Source of the DNA: an uncultured Aquimarina sp.
GTDB lineage: Bacteria > Bacteroidota > Bacteroidia > Flavobacteriales > Flavobacteriaceae
Reading direction: 5' to 3'
Length of the DNA stretch: 64,000 bases
Assembly (NCBI RefSeq): GCF_947496855.1
Contig: NZ_CANMED010000007.1
Coordinates: 62,001-126,000, forward strand
The notes under the pieces are model-generated. The model was given only the letters and a program-made list of their open reading frames with translations, was not told the origin of the DNA and searched no databases. This document shows positions 42,391-51,921 of the stretch, in pieces (the first letter of the stretch is position 1; each line of letters starts with the position of its first letter). The position numbers and the translations under genes are program-made.

Positions 42391-43086
42391 ATGAAAACTA
42401 AAATAATTCAAATAACGGCCGGAAGAGGACCCGCAGAATGTTGCTGGGTAGTAGCGCAGGTATTAAAACTATTTCTTGAAGAAATTAAAAATAGCGGATA
42501 TACATACAGCATACTGCAGAGAGACAAAGGTTCTGAAAATGGAACCGTACAATCTGCAACCATACAGCTACAAGGAAAAGAAATAAAACCTTTTTTAGCA
42601 TTGTGGTTAGGAACTATTCAATGGATTGGAACTTCTAAATTTCGAAAACACCATAAAAGAAAAAACTGGTTCATCGGAATGTATGAAGTCAAACAGACTG
42701 TACTAACAGTGCTAAATGAAAAAGATATTTCTTTTCAGACAATGCGAAGTTCAGGTCCTGGCGGCCAAAATGTAAACAAAGTAAATTCTGCCGTACGTGC
42801 TACTTATAATCCAACGGGGGATCAAGTAGTAGTCATGGATAGCAGATCACAGCATCAAAATAAAAAAATCGCTATAGAACGATTAAAAGAAAAAATACAT
42901 CAAAATCAACTTACCAAAATACAAAGGTCACTAGATGACCAATGGGAAAATCACTTGAATATACAGCGGGGTAACCCAATTAGAATATTTAAGGGTACTG
43001 ATTTTAAGAAAAAACATAAGAAACAATCGTATGCGTCAAATCGACAACAATTAAAAAAAGATTTACGTAACGAATTAAAAAACTAA
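42391..43086 (+). CDS. prfH: peptide chain release factor H
   Basis: A 231-residue class I release-factor-like protein without codon-recognition domain 2. The GGQ motif lies in MRSSGPGGQNVNK (about residues 118-130), followed by the family's SRSQHQNKKIA and a basic C-terminus. PrfH is known to release peptides from ribosomes whose 16S rRNA is cut in the decoding centre, after which RtcB2 can repair the rRNA. The N-terminal part (ITAGRGPAECCWVVAQVL) is typical for PrfH. It lies after rtcB2 and 4 bp before the TPR gene. Confidence 0.9.
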   Translation: MKTKIIQITAGRGPAECCWVVAQVLKLFLEEIKNSGYTYSILQRDKGSENGTVQSATIQLQGKEIKPFLALWLGTIQWIGTSKFRKHHKRKNWFIGMYEVKQTVLTVLNEKDISFQTMRSSGPGGQNVNKVNSAVRATYNPTGDQVVVMDSRSQHQNKKIAIERLKEKIHQNQLTKIQRSLDDQWENHLNIQRGNPIRIFKGTDFKKKHKKQSYASNRQQLKKDLRNELKN

Positions 43087-43090
43087 CATC

Positions 43091-43645
43091 ATGGGAAATT
43101 TACTAGACAAATACCTATTTCAGGCATTGGATGCATATCCATATAATTTAGAAGAAGCCGTAGAGTCATTGAATTATGCATTGTCATACGATGATAAAAA
43201 TTCAATAGCCCTTTGTTTAATGGGACAGATTTATGCTGAAAAATTATGCAATTATGAAACCGCAAAAGAATATTACCAGGAAGCTTTGGCAGAAGATATG
43301 TATGCCTTAGAAGTGTATCCAAATTATATCAGTGTACTACTTTGGAATGAAGATTATGAAGAAGCAAAGAAACTAATTGACTTTGCCCTCACCATAAAAG
43401 GCACAGACAAAGCGGTTTTATATTTTTTAAAAGGTATTCTATTCGAACAACAAAAGAAATACAAAAAGGCACTTAAAGTTCTAAAAACAGCTAAAGAATT
43501 CGCTTATAACAATTATTACATAAGCAATATCGAAGGCGAAGAAAAAAGAATAAAAGATAAAATGCCCAAAAAGAAGAAGAGTAAAAAGAAAAAAGGTAAG
43601 AATGCCAAGAAATCTTCTAAAAAAGCGAAGAAGAAAAAGAAATAA
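43091..43645 (+). CDS. TPR protein with a lysine-rich tail
   Basis: A 184-residue protein with about four TPR-like repeats (residues 15-150; e.g. ALCLMGQIYAEKLCNYETAKEYYQ cut here in two repeats) and a tail of about 30 residues that is almost only Lys, Ser and Ala. The tail should bind RNA or ribosomes. It lies 4 bp after prfH, so it probably helps the rescue/repair step, perhaps as an adaptor (inference). Confidence 0.75.
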   Translation: MGNLLDKYLFQALDAYPYNLEEAVESLNYALSYDDKNSIALCLMGQIYAEKLCNYETAKEYYQEALAEDMYALEVYPNYISVLLWNEDYEEAKKLIDFALTIKGTDKAVLYFLKGILFEQQKKYKKALKVLKTAKEFAYNNYYISNIEGEEKRIKDKMPKKKKSKKKKGKNAKKSSKKAKKKKK

Positions 43646-43699
43646 TCTAACCAGACCTGCCAGGTTTTTAAAACCTGACAGGTCTAAAAAACAATAATC

Positions 43700-44248
43700 A
43701 TGGGAGCTCCACATAATAAAAAAAGATATGGAGAACTATGGCCAAGCTATAGAATCCAATATGCATTACAAATACTAATCCCTCTTAAAGATTTAGTTAT
43801 TCTATCTGGAGGTTGGGCTTGGCATTTTCTATCACCAATAGGTCATATAGAATATAAACATGCACACGATCATAAAGACATTGATCTTTTTGTTAATCCT
43901 AAACACGTAGCTCAGGTTATGTGTATACTACTAGAAAATGATTTTCTAAAAGTATGGACGCGCTATGACAACCTACCAAGTGATGAGAACTTTAGACGCT
44001 ATGAAAAAACTGTGATCACAGAAGATGAAAAACATGTAAGAATCACTATAGATTTTTTCGTAAAATCTGATATTCCACATCGCACCGCAAAAGGATGGAG
44101 CATCGTAGAACCTTCTTACTTATTAGGTTTATATTCTAATATACTTTCTAGTGACAAATGCTGGGCGGTACAAGCTACAATCAAACTATTGGATCAAAAC
44201 ACAGATCCTTTAGATAGAGAGGAATTAGTGACTATTCCAAAAACATAA
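43700..44248 (+). CDS. nucleotidyltransferase-fold protein
   Basis: A 182-residue protein with a polymerase-beta-type site: LSGGWAWHF (G37-G38), then HKDIDLFV with D60 and D62, and a third acidic residue in RITIDFF. This resembles the small nucleotidyltransferases that modify RNA or proteins. It is in the RtcB2-PrfH operon, 54 bp after the TPR gene across a hairpin, so a function on RNA ends is plausible. It is not closely similar to the RlaP pair. Confidence 0.7.
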   Translation: MGAPHNKKRYGELWPSYRIQYALQILIPLKDLVILSGGWAWHFLSPIGHIEYKHAHDHKDIDLFVNPKHVAQVMCILLENDFLKVWTRYDNLPSDENFRRYEKTVITEDEKHVRITIDFFVKSDIPHRTAKGWSIVEPSYLLGLYSNILSSDKCWAVQATIKLLDQNTDPLDREELVTIPKT

Positions 44249-44306
44249 AAATAAACCAAGCCTATCAGTCTATATTTAAGGACTGATAGGTTTAAAAGAG
44301 ATTAAA

Positions 44307-44900
44307 ATGAAAATAACAAATACAATACTAGTTATTGACCTAGAAGCTACTTGCTGGAACGGCCCCATACCAAAAGGACAAGTAAATGAAATCATAGAAA
44401 TAGGAATCTGTTTGCTAAATATTGAAACCAGAGAGATTTCTAAAAACCGCGGAATTTTAATTAAACCTAAACGATCCGAAGTAAGTTCTTTCTGTACAGA
44501 ATTAACAACTATTACTACAGAATTGCTAGATCAAGAAGGAATCTCATTTACAGAAGCTTGTGAAATGCTAAGAACAGAATATCAAGGACATCAACATACT
44601 TGGGCAAGTTATGGTCAATACGATCTAAATATGATGAAAAAACAATGCAATTTCCAAGAAATAGAATACCCTCTGTCAAAAAACCACATTAATGTAAAAG
44701 AGCTATTTACAGAAACTAAAGGACTAAGAAAAAAAGCAGGAATGAAAGGAGCATTAGAAATGCTAAATATTTCATTAGAAGGAACACATCACAGAGGTAT
44801 CGATGACGCAAAAAATATTACTAAAATTTTGAATTGGTGTATTACCCAAATTAGACAGAAATCACATAGAGGGAAAATTCAAACAAATATAAATTGTTAA
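44307..44900 (+). CDS. DEDDh 3'-5' exonuclease (ERI1/KapD-like)
   Basis: A 197-residue DnaQ-fold exonuclease. Exo I: VIDLEATCW (D11, E13); Exo II: ASYGQYDLNMM (Asp); Exo III: HHRGIDDAKNI with the catalytic His and final Asp. The sequence is nearest to the ERI1/KapD branch, which trims RNA 3' ends, including rRNA. As the last gene of the RtcB2-PrfH operon it may clean ends before ligation or remove failed repairs. Confidence 0.85.
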   Translation: MKITNTILVIDLEATCWNGPIPKGQVNEIIEIGICLLNIETREISKNRGILIKPKRSEVSSFCTELTTITTELLDQEGISFTEACEMLRTEYQGHQHTWASYGQYDLNMMKKQCNFQEIEYPLSKNHINVKELFTETKGLRKKAGMKGALEMLNISLEGTHHRGIDDAKNITKILNWCITQIRQKSHRGKIQTNINC

Positions 44901-45071
44901 ATTTTAATAATATTATGTTAATGGCTTTACAGTAAAGTAGTTACAATCTTACAATAATTTGTAAGAAATTACGTGTATTTCATCGATTATTTAATTCAAA
45001 AAGATGTTTTTAATCTATTTTTTAGGTAACTTATCTAACTACTAACAAAAAAACCCCTAAAAAACTTCAAG

Positions 45072-45818
45072 ATGAAATCTCTTAAAACCCTATTCTTTTT
45101 TCTAATTTCATTGTCATTTTTCAACATCAATTCACAAGAAATTGTAGATCATAATGCGTGGGATCAGATTCTGGTTCTTAATGTAACCGATGAAGGCCTA
45201 GTTGACTATGATGGTGTCACAAATGATGTACTGGTATTTTACAAATACTTTAGATATTTACAAAATATTGCTCCAGAAGATAATTGGAGTAAAGAAGAAA
45301 AATTAGCCTACTGGCTTAATGTATATAACGCTACTGTCATGAAAATGATAATAGATGAATATCCTATAGCATCCATCAATCAAATAGAAAACCCATGGAA
45401 ACGTAAAGCATTCAAATCAAAAAATGTACGATATAGTTTAGATGACATCGAACATAGTATCTTAAGAAAATTTGGAGATCCTCGAATTCATTTTTTACTT
45501 AATTGTGGATCTATGTCTTCCCCAAGATTATGGAATAGAGCGTATACTAGCAGTAATATCGGATATGCTCTAGAAGAAAGAACTAAAGAATTTATCAACG
45601 ATCCTCAAAGAAATCAGATCAATTCTAAAACGGTTAGAATATCTCAATTATTCCAATGGTACGAAAATGACTTTGCTAGTAACCATATGGATGTAATCGA
45701 CTTTATCAATGAATATTCAACAATTACTATAGACAAACAAATAACCAAAAAGTATGTTACCTATGATTGGAGTTTAAACAAGAATGACAAAAAAACTCCA
45801 ATAACAAGTAATAATTAA
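45072..45818 (+). CDS. DUF547 domain protein
   Basis: A 248-residue exported protein: signal peptide (1-21, ending INSQE) and a DUF547 domain with EKLAYWLNVYNATVMKMII (about residues 76-95) and the later HFLLNCGSMSSPRLW. The Cys-Ser motif and the helical context resemble a papain-like fold as suggested for DUF547. Function unknown. A promoter is not obvious in 44901-45071. Confidence 0.85.
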   Translation: MKSLKTLFFFLISLSFFNINSQEIVDHNAWDQILVLNVTDEGLVDYDGVTNDVLVFYKYFRYLQNIAPEDNWSKEEKLAYWLNVYNATVMKMIIDEYPIASINQIENPWKRKAFKSKNVRYSLDDIEHSILRKFGDPRIHFLLNCGSMSSPRLWNRAYTSSNIGYALEERTKEFINDPQRNQINSKTVRISQLFQWYENDFASNHMDVIDFINEYSTITIDKQITKKYVTYDWSLNKNDKKTPITSNN

Positions 45819-46004
45819 ATACTCGATTTTATTAATTTTTCTTCTTTTTATCTAAAAAAAGATCACAACTTTTATATTATACTTTGATTAGCAAGTGTAA
45901 CAAATTATTACCCAATTTATACATCTATAGAACGAAAAAAAATTAGATAAGATCTCTGTATACCAAAACCTGTAATCACTTTTAAAATCTAAATACACCT
46001 AAAT

Positions 46005-46910
46005 ATGTCTAACATTACCAACCTTAAAATAACAACGGTAATATACTGTTTAACATTTTTCTCATCGGTATCTGCTCAAACTATTATAAATGGATTTTTT
46101 CCTAAAAAAAAGGATTTTACTTTAGCCTCATCCTACTCTTACAAAAGTTATGATAATTTTTTCAGAGGCACTACTACTACAGATGCTAATCCTGCCGGAA
46201 TGGGTGAAATTTCGTCATCTGTAGTTAGTGTCTACGGAGAATACGGTATGCTTGATTGGCTCTCAACATCGATTACTTTACCTTATATATCCATGAAAAA
46301 TGAAACTGGAGCTTTAGATCCCGTATCACAAACTAATGAGGTAAGTGGTGTACAAGATTTAAGTGTTTTTCTAAAAGCAAAAGTTTTAGAGAAAAACTTG
46401 AGAAACTCAGCAAAAATATCTATCGGTGGTGCAGCAGGAGTTTCGGTACCAGTCGGAGGTTACGAAGAAGCTGGAATTCTATCTTTAGGTAATGGAGCAA
46501 CTGCTATTGATGGCTGCGGTTTTATACAGGTCAATGCTTCCTCTAACTTATTTATTGAATTACAAGCCGCTTATAGCTTGCGTAATAATTCGGATTTTGA
46601 AATACCCAATGCTACATTATTTAGTGCAAAACTTGGTTATTATAACAAATGGTTTTATGCACACGCAAAAGTTGGTAGTCAGAACTCTTTAAATGGATTG
46701 GATATTGGCACGCCTGAGTTTGGAGCTGCTGGTGGAGCTGCAGCATTACCAGAAACAGAAGTAGATTTTACCAATTTCTATTTTGACTTATATGTCCCTA
46801 TATATAAGCAAAGTATTGGTATTTCTTCTGGATATACTGCTAACATGAGCGGGAGAAACTATGATAGAGCCTCAGGTTTTTCCGTCGGTTTAGTCTATAA
46901 AGCACAATAA
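46005..46910 (+). CDS. outer-membrane beta-barrel protein
   Basis: A 301-residue exported protein (signal peptide about 1-24, ending VSAQ). It has regularly spaced amphipathic strands, with conserved-like LSTSITLPYISMK, GGAAGVSVPVGGYEE and a final ASGFSVGLVYKAQ, as in MetA-pathway/phenol-degradation-type barrels. It stands 52 bp before the di-haem peroxidase gene, so the two may share a transcript. Substrate unknown. Confidence 0.65.
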   Translation: MSNITNLKITTVIYCLTFFSSVSAQTIINGFFPKKKDFTLASSYSYKSYDNFFRGTTTTDANPAGMGEISSSVVSVYGEYGMLDWLSTSITLPYISMKNETGALDPVSQTNEVSGVQDLSVFLKAKVLEKNLRNSAKISIGGAAGVSVPVGGYEEAGILSLGNGATAIDGCGFIQVNASSNLFIELQAAYSLRNNSDFEIPNATLFSAKLGYYNKWFYAHAKVGSQNSLNGLDIGTPEFGAAGGAAALPETEVDFTNFYFDLYVPIYKQSIGISSGYTANMSGRNYDRASGFSVGLVYKAQ

Positions 46911-46962
46911 ATAACCTTCGTATCAATAAACTAATCAATAACACTAACCAAAAACGTTTTTC

Positions 46963-48342
46963 ATGAAAAAGATATCTTTCTTTATTTTTATTTTCATCTT
47001 CTTTTCTTGTGAAAATGATGATTATATTCTATTAGATGAAAATCAGACAACTACTTCTAAAAATGCTACTTTTTTAGCAACAGGCTTAGACAAACAAATC
47101 CTAGATGAGTTAGAAGCTATTTCTGGTGGTATGGGAGCTCCATTTTTTATACTCCCCAATAGTAATCAATATACGAGTATTCCCCAAGACCCATTGAATC
47201 CTATCACTCCAGAAAAAGTAGCTTTAGGAAAACTACTTTTTCATGAAACCGCTACTGGAGGAAACCCAACAACTCCGACTAACTTATTTACCTACTCTTG
47301 TGCTTCATGCCATCATGCGCAGGCTGGATTTAGTGCTGGTATCAGACAGGGAATTGGAGAAGCCGGAGTTGGTTTTGGTACTGGTGGCGAAAGCAGAATT
47401 TTTAACACAAATATAGCCGTTGCCGATGCAGACATCCAACCAATACGCTCCCCAACCATATTAAATGTTGCTTATCAGGACGTCATGTTATGGAATGGTC
47501 AATTTGGAGGTACAGGAACCAATGCAGGAACAGAGGCTAACTGGACAAATATTCCAGAAAATTTTATTGGATTCCAAGGAGTTGAAGTTCAAGCAATAAA
47601 AGGACAAGGAGTACATCGATTATTGGTAAATGATACATTTGTAACTTCTTTTGGTTATCAACAAATGTTTGATGATGCTTTTCCTAACAGTCCTATAGCG
47701 GAACGATATTCTACAGAAAACGCAGCATTAGCAATGGCGGCATATGAAAGAACTGTGTTACCCAATCAATCCCCTTGGCAACGATGGTTAAAAGGGGAGT
47801 ATAATATGCTTAACAATTCAGAAAAAAGAGGGGCAAAAGCATTTTTTGGTAAAGGAAAATGTTATGAATGTCACACCGGCCCAGCACTAAATGACAAAAG
47901 CTTTTATGCATTTGGAATGGGTGATTTTGATAACTCTAGTACTGCTTTTGTTTTGGACCCTAGTAGTTTTGATAATGTAAAAAAAGGAAGAGGAGGATTC
48001 ACAAAAGATCCTGCAGATAATTATAAATTTAAAACACCAACGCTTTATAATCTTACGGATAATAGTATTTATGGTCATGGAGGAACGTTTACTTCTATCG
48101 AAGAGGTTATCGAATATAAAATAAACGGAGTCGCACAAAATACAGAAGTCCCTGCTAGTAATTTAGCACCTCAATTTGGAAATATAAAATTAAATAAAAA
48201 TGAAATTGAAGAACTTGCTTTATTTATTGAAAATAGTTTAAACGACCCGAACCTATCTCGATATGTTCCACAAGCCGTTAATTCGGGTAACTGTTTCCCC
48301 AATAGCGATCCTGTATCAAAGATGGATCTTGGATGTGATTAA
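46963..48342 (+). CDS. di-haem cytochrome c peroxidase / MauG-family lipoprotein
   Basis: A 459-residue lipoprotein (lipobox FFSCEND, Cys about 17). Two haem c motifs are visible: CASCHH (about residue 110) and CYECHT (about 300), with the family segments KVALGKLLFHE, SPTILNVAYQDVMLWNG, YKFKTPTLYNLTDNSIYGHGG cut here as the C-terminal Met/His region. Such enzymes reduce H2O2 or oxidise protein or small-molecule substrates in the periplasm. It follows the barrel gene. Confidence 0.9.
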   Translation: MKKISFFIFIFIFFSCENDDYILLDENQTTTSKNATFLATGLDKQILDELEAISGGMGAPFFILPNSNQYTSIPQDPLNPITPEKVALGKLLFHETATGGNPTTPTNLFTYSCASCHHAQAGFSAGIRQGIGEAGVGFGTGGESRIFNTNIAVADADIQPIRSPTILNVAYQDVMLWNGQFGGTGTNAGTEANWTNIPENFIGFQGVEVQAIKGQGVHRLLVNDTFVTSFGYQQMFDDAFPNSPIAERYSTENAALAMAAYERTVLPNQSPWQRWLKGEYNMLNNSEKRGAKAFFGKGKCYECHTGPALNDKSFYAFGMGDFDNSSTAFVLDPSSFDNVKKGRGGFTKDPADNYKFKTPTLYNLTDNSIYGHGGTFTSIEEVIEYKINGVAQNTEVPASNLAPQFGNIKLNKNEIEELALFIENSLNDPNLSRYVPQAVNSGNCFPNSDPVSKMDLGCD

Positions 48343-48807
48343 ATTTTTTAGTGTAATCATACCAAAGAACTAAATACCACAATACAATGCCATTTTTAAG
48401 TCATGCTACGGCTCATTGAAAACTATTTCCCAAATAAAATAGTCTAACACAAATTCATCAATGAGCTCTGCATGACACTTATTTCACAATCATTTTGACA
48501 ATACCCGAATTACTGATCACCAACAATTTTTTCCAGAAAAAACGTCCCTTTTTTATCTAAATTAAATTCGGCTGATTGATGATCAGCTTATAAACAAATA
48601 TCAATTCTTCACTATTGTATTATATCTACATCCGGTATTATGAATTATACGTTAAGTAATTCGATCGTATAAATAAAACGCGCTATTTTAAAAATACCCT
48701 ACCCTTACATTTCCATTTTTATAAGTTTTTTTGTTTTTAAGTTTTATCTCTATTCATATCTATAACACTCATAATTATTATATTTACTAAAAACAATCAT
48801 TAAAGGA
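48343..48807. other. intergenic region without a gene
   Basis: 465 bp with no convincing coding frame. AT-rich, with a GCTGATTGATGATCAGC palindrome near 48574-48590 and an A-rich stretch before the methyltransferase start. I see no terminator of textbook form and no RNA gene. Confidence 0.5.
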
Positions 48808-49692
48808 ATGAAAGACAGATTATTTGAGGAAGTAATTGACAATTACGATGCACTAAAATACAGCTTGCTAAAAGCACAAACATTTGATGAATCGCATTTT
48901 GGTTTTCCTGAAATCTATTATAAGATTATGGAAACCGATAAGCAACGTGTAGACGCTTTTCATAAAGCATTTCAACTTAATAATAATTTTAAAGATGCTA
49001 CAGTTTGCGAAATTGGTGTCGGAACACTTCCCCTTACTAAACTATACATGCCTTTTGTGAAAAAAGCATATTTGATCGAGAATAATCCTGATCTGATTCC
49101 TTTTATTAATAAAGAAATTGCTAAGTATCCTTGGGCAGATAAAGTAGAGGTTATCTATGCAGATGCATTAACAGTAGATTTACCAGAAAAAGTAGATTTT
49201 GTAGTTGGTGAATTAATGAGTATTTATTGTGCCAATGAATTTCAGGTTCAGATTTTTCAGCATATGAGGAATTTCCTGAAACCTGGTGGAAAACTATTTC
49301 CTAACCGGATCGTAAATTTTGCAAGGCTTTGTGAAGCGGAAATTGATGCAAATGTTCATCATTATCCAGTTAATTTTACTAGACATCAGCCGATGTTTTT
49401 AACACAACAATTTTTAGCAAACGAAATTGAATTATTAAAAGAAAAAAAACAAGGTGTAAAACTCAGCTTTTCAGTTCCGGTATTGTTCTCCGGAACGGTG
49501 AATGCGCTATATCTAGAATCTTATGTAGAAATCACAGAGGGATCGAACTTTACAGGAACGGATAGTCTGATGCCACCAACTGTTCTAAAAACGACCAATA
49601 CTCAAGCAGTAAAAGCAGGAGATCTGGTACATATCGATTTTAGTTTTGACTACGGCTCTTCTCTTGATGATATTAGCTGTGTGCTCTCTTAA
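48808..49692 (+). CDS. class I SAM-dependent methyltransferase (PRMT-like)
   Basis: A 294-residue Rossmann-fold methyltransferase. Motif I is VCEIGVGTLPLTKL, followed by AYLIENNPDLI (acidic residue at the end of strand 2), VEVIYADALTVDLP and VDFVVGELMSIYC, where the double acidic/Glu-Leu pattern resembles protein arginine methyltransferases. The last 110 residues form a beta barrel-like part, as in PRMTs. Substrate unknown. No neighbour hints at it. Confidence 0.75.
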   Translation: MKDRLFEEVIDNYDALKYSLLKAQTFDESHFGFPEIYYKIMETDKQRVDAFHKAFQLNNNFKDATVCEIGVGTLPLTKLYMPFVKKAYLIENNPDLIPFINKEIAKYPWADKVEVIYADALTVDLPEKVDFVVGELMSIYCANEFQVQIFQHMRNFLKPGGKLFPNRIVNFARLCEAEIDANVHHYPVNFTRHQPMFLTQQFLANEIELLKEKKQGVKLSFSVPVLFSGTVNALYLESYVEITEGSNFTGTDSLMPPTVLKTTNTQAVKAGDLVHIDFSFDYGSSLDDISCVLS

Positions 49693-49725
49693 TTTTTATC
49701 AAAGCTTCATTTAATAATTTAGTCA

Positions 49726-51021
49726 ATGATATTTGATAAAATTCTTTCGTTTCTTTTGGGTGTTAAGAAATCTGGCTTTGAAATAACAGAACGAGAATTA
49801 GAAAAAATTTCTAATAAAAGTCATAAAGAAGAAGATAGAATCAATGTAGATACGACTCCTTTATTTAAAGATAGTTTTTTAGCTTTATCAGATCACATTT
49901 TTAAAGAAGCTACCGAAAAATTTAAAATTAACAGATATAATTACTGGGCTCCAAAATTCACCAGTCTAAATTCTTATAAATTTCTGTCAGAACAACAAGT
50001 AGCTTTTAAGAGAGATTTTTTATATTGGGTTACTAAAGAGGTCATTAAACTTGAAACTACACAAGACACATCGCCTAACAAGTTACAAACACAGTACTTT
50101 CAAGAAATATTAAATCTGTTATTGCGGCCCAACTTGCATTTTAAGGAAAAGGATTTTATCTATTTTATGGATTTATGGGTAACGTATCCAACTTATATAT
50201 CTATTGGCTCTATAACATCAAGGCTTCGGCAAAAATCAAAGAGCGATGGTATTAGCGAAGAATTTTATTACTATTTAAAAAACTTTTTGAAAAGCCCAAG
50301 ATTTAACAACGATTGGTACACCTATTACAAAACTTCTCGAAATACAATCCAAAGAATACTTCATCTTTATACTCCTGACAAAAATGAAAATCAACCTTCC
50401 TTTTTATTGGTTTCAGATCCTTTTGCAGATTATATTAACAAATTTCTTAAGGGAGCAAACAAAAAAGAGCAAGATGCCTATTGTGAATTATTAAAAATCT
50501 TTGAGGCTAATAAAAATTTCCATAACCCCTTCAAACTATTAGATGTTACTCGAAAACATATAGATGATATCGAAGAGAATACCTATAAAAAACAAGTATT
50601 AGATTTCATCAAAAAAGCTTCAGAATTTAAACCTAAAATGAGTAATCTACGGGTTGAAAAAGTGACTTATAATACTGGTTTTGAAATAAAATGTAATTGT
50701 CAGTATATTAAAAAAGAAAATATCGCAGTTCTAAAAAGTATGATTTTATCTATTGCAACTTTTAATAATAAGAAAAGTGCAATTCCGTATCTGCTAAGAA
50801 TCACAAAACGTTCTTTTTCTAATGCTAATGCATTAAGATTAGGAGAAACTTCTCAGTCTTTGGGTAAGCTATGTATCTATACGTTGGCTTATCAATATAG
50901 TGATAAAGGAAAAGAAGAACTCAAAAAACTGTATCAAGAAACAGGCTATAAAGGTATAAAAAAAGAAATATTAATGCATTCTAAGATGCAAGAGGAAAGT
51001 TTTGGAAAACCATTACTCTAA
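49726..51021 (+). CDS. helical hypothetical protein
   Basis: A 431-residue mostly alpha-helical protein, without signal peptide. Some lines resemble TerB- or HEAT-type repeats, but I can name no family. It follows the methyltransferase by 33 bp and converges with the 2OG-Fe dioxygenase gene (9-bp overlap at the 3' ends), so it lies at the edge of the minus-strand stress cluster. Confidence 0.6.
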   Translation: MIFDKILSFLLGVKKSGFEITERELEKISNKSHKEEDRINVDTTPLFKDSFLALSDHIFKEATEKFKINRYNYWAPKFTSLNSYKFLSEQQVAFKRDFLYWVTKEVIKLETTQDTSPNKLQTQYFQEILNLLLRPNLHFKEKDFIYFMDLWVTYPTYISIGSITSRLRQKSKSDGISEEFYYYLKNFLKSPRFNNDWYTYYKTSRNTIQRILHLYTPDKNENQPSFLLVSDPFADYINKFLKGANKKEQDAYCELLKIFEANKNFHNPFKLLDVTRKHIDDIEENTYKKQVLDFIKKASEFKPKMSNLRVEKVTYNTGFEIKCNCQYIKKENIAVLKSMILSIATFNNKKSAIPYLLRITKRSFSNANALRLGETSQSLGKLCIYTLAYQYSDKGKEELKKLYQETGYKGIKKEILMHSKMQEESFGKPLL

Positions 51022-51921
51022 AATATCCATATCAAACCCAATAATATCTCGTATTCCAGAGTTTGAAATATCTTCTGGCTCAATAGGGGTTACATAATGC
51101 CAAAGATCATTACCAAAAGTAAACTCCTCTCCGGTATCTGCTTGAAAAATAAATTCTCCAGGTTCTAATACTTTTTTGAAGATAAGCTCATTACTATCTG
51201 AAGTAGTTTTTTCATAAATCTGACTTTCGGCACCAATTATATTTTGTCGATTTACAACCAATGCAGACATGATATACTGAGCGCCATCCTCATGCATTCC
51301 TTCTGGGGAATTTTCCCCTTTAATCTTTTCCTTCGAAATTGTTCTCATAAAATGACTCGTAATCTGAATCTTTCGAACTTCAGGATGTATTTTTTTAACA
51401 AGACCAGCTATTTTCTTTAGCAGTTCAACAAATAATTCATTCTCTACAGCTTCTCTAGTCGCTTGTTTAAAAATGCGTTTCCATACTCTAAAATCATCCA
51501 CATCTTGCTCAAAGCCTTGCTGGGCTATTCTTTCTACAAAATATTGATCATCCCAAATTTCAATTAAAAAAGAGGAAATATTACGTTGTCTGGTAATTAT
51601 CGATAATTGATTAAATTCTTGTTTTTGATTCTCATCTAGTTGCTGTATCCAATACGCCAAAGCTTCTATCGTTCTTGTGCCTTCAAAATAAGGTTTATGT
51701 AGTTTTTCAATGGAGGTTGAATCTAAAGGAAAGATTTCTTTTAAAAAAGTAATTTGTTTTCCTTTTACTAGATAAACATCATCTTGTAGTTCCTCGAAAA
51801 AAGGCTTAAAAAAATGTAAAAAAGAACTTACATCAATTCCTAAATCCTCAACACTGCTAACCCGAATTGGTGATTTAATAGTTCTTCCTATTTGTCTAGA
51901 TATTTCTTTTTCGGTAATCAT
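51013..51921 (-). CDS. 2OG-Fe(II) dioxygenase family protein
   Basis: A 302-residue protein. The C-terminal half holds the 2OG-Fe_Oxy_2 signature: EGMHEDGAQYIMSALVVNR with the iron-binding H-x-D, then IGAESQIY, and a later DLWHYVTPIEP with the distal His and RDIIGFD with the 2OG-binding Arg. Members hydroxylate amino acids or small molecules. The ATG overlaps the TGA of the helicase gene (ATGA), so it belongs to the helicase/AAA operon. Confidence 0.8.
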   Translation of the reverse strand: MITEKEISRQIGRTIKSPIRVSSVEDLGIDVSSFLHFFKPFFEELQDDVYLVKGKQITFLKEIFPLDSTSIEKLHKPYFEGTRTIEALAYWIQQLDENQKQEFNQLSIITRQRNISSFLIEIWDDQYFVERIAQQGFEQDVDDFRVWKRIFKQATREAVENELFVELLKKIAGLVKKIHPEVRKIQITSHFMRTISKEKIKGENSPEGMHEDGAQYIMSALVVNRQNIIGAESQIYEKTTSDSNELIFKKVLEPGEFIFQADTGEEFTFGNDLWHYVTPIEPEDISNSGIRDIIGFDMDILE

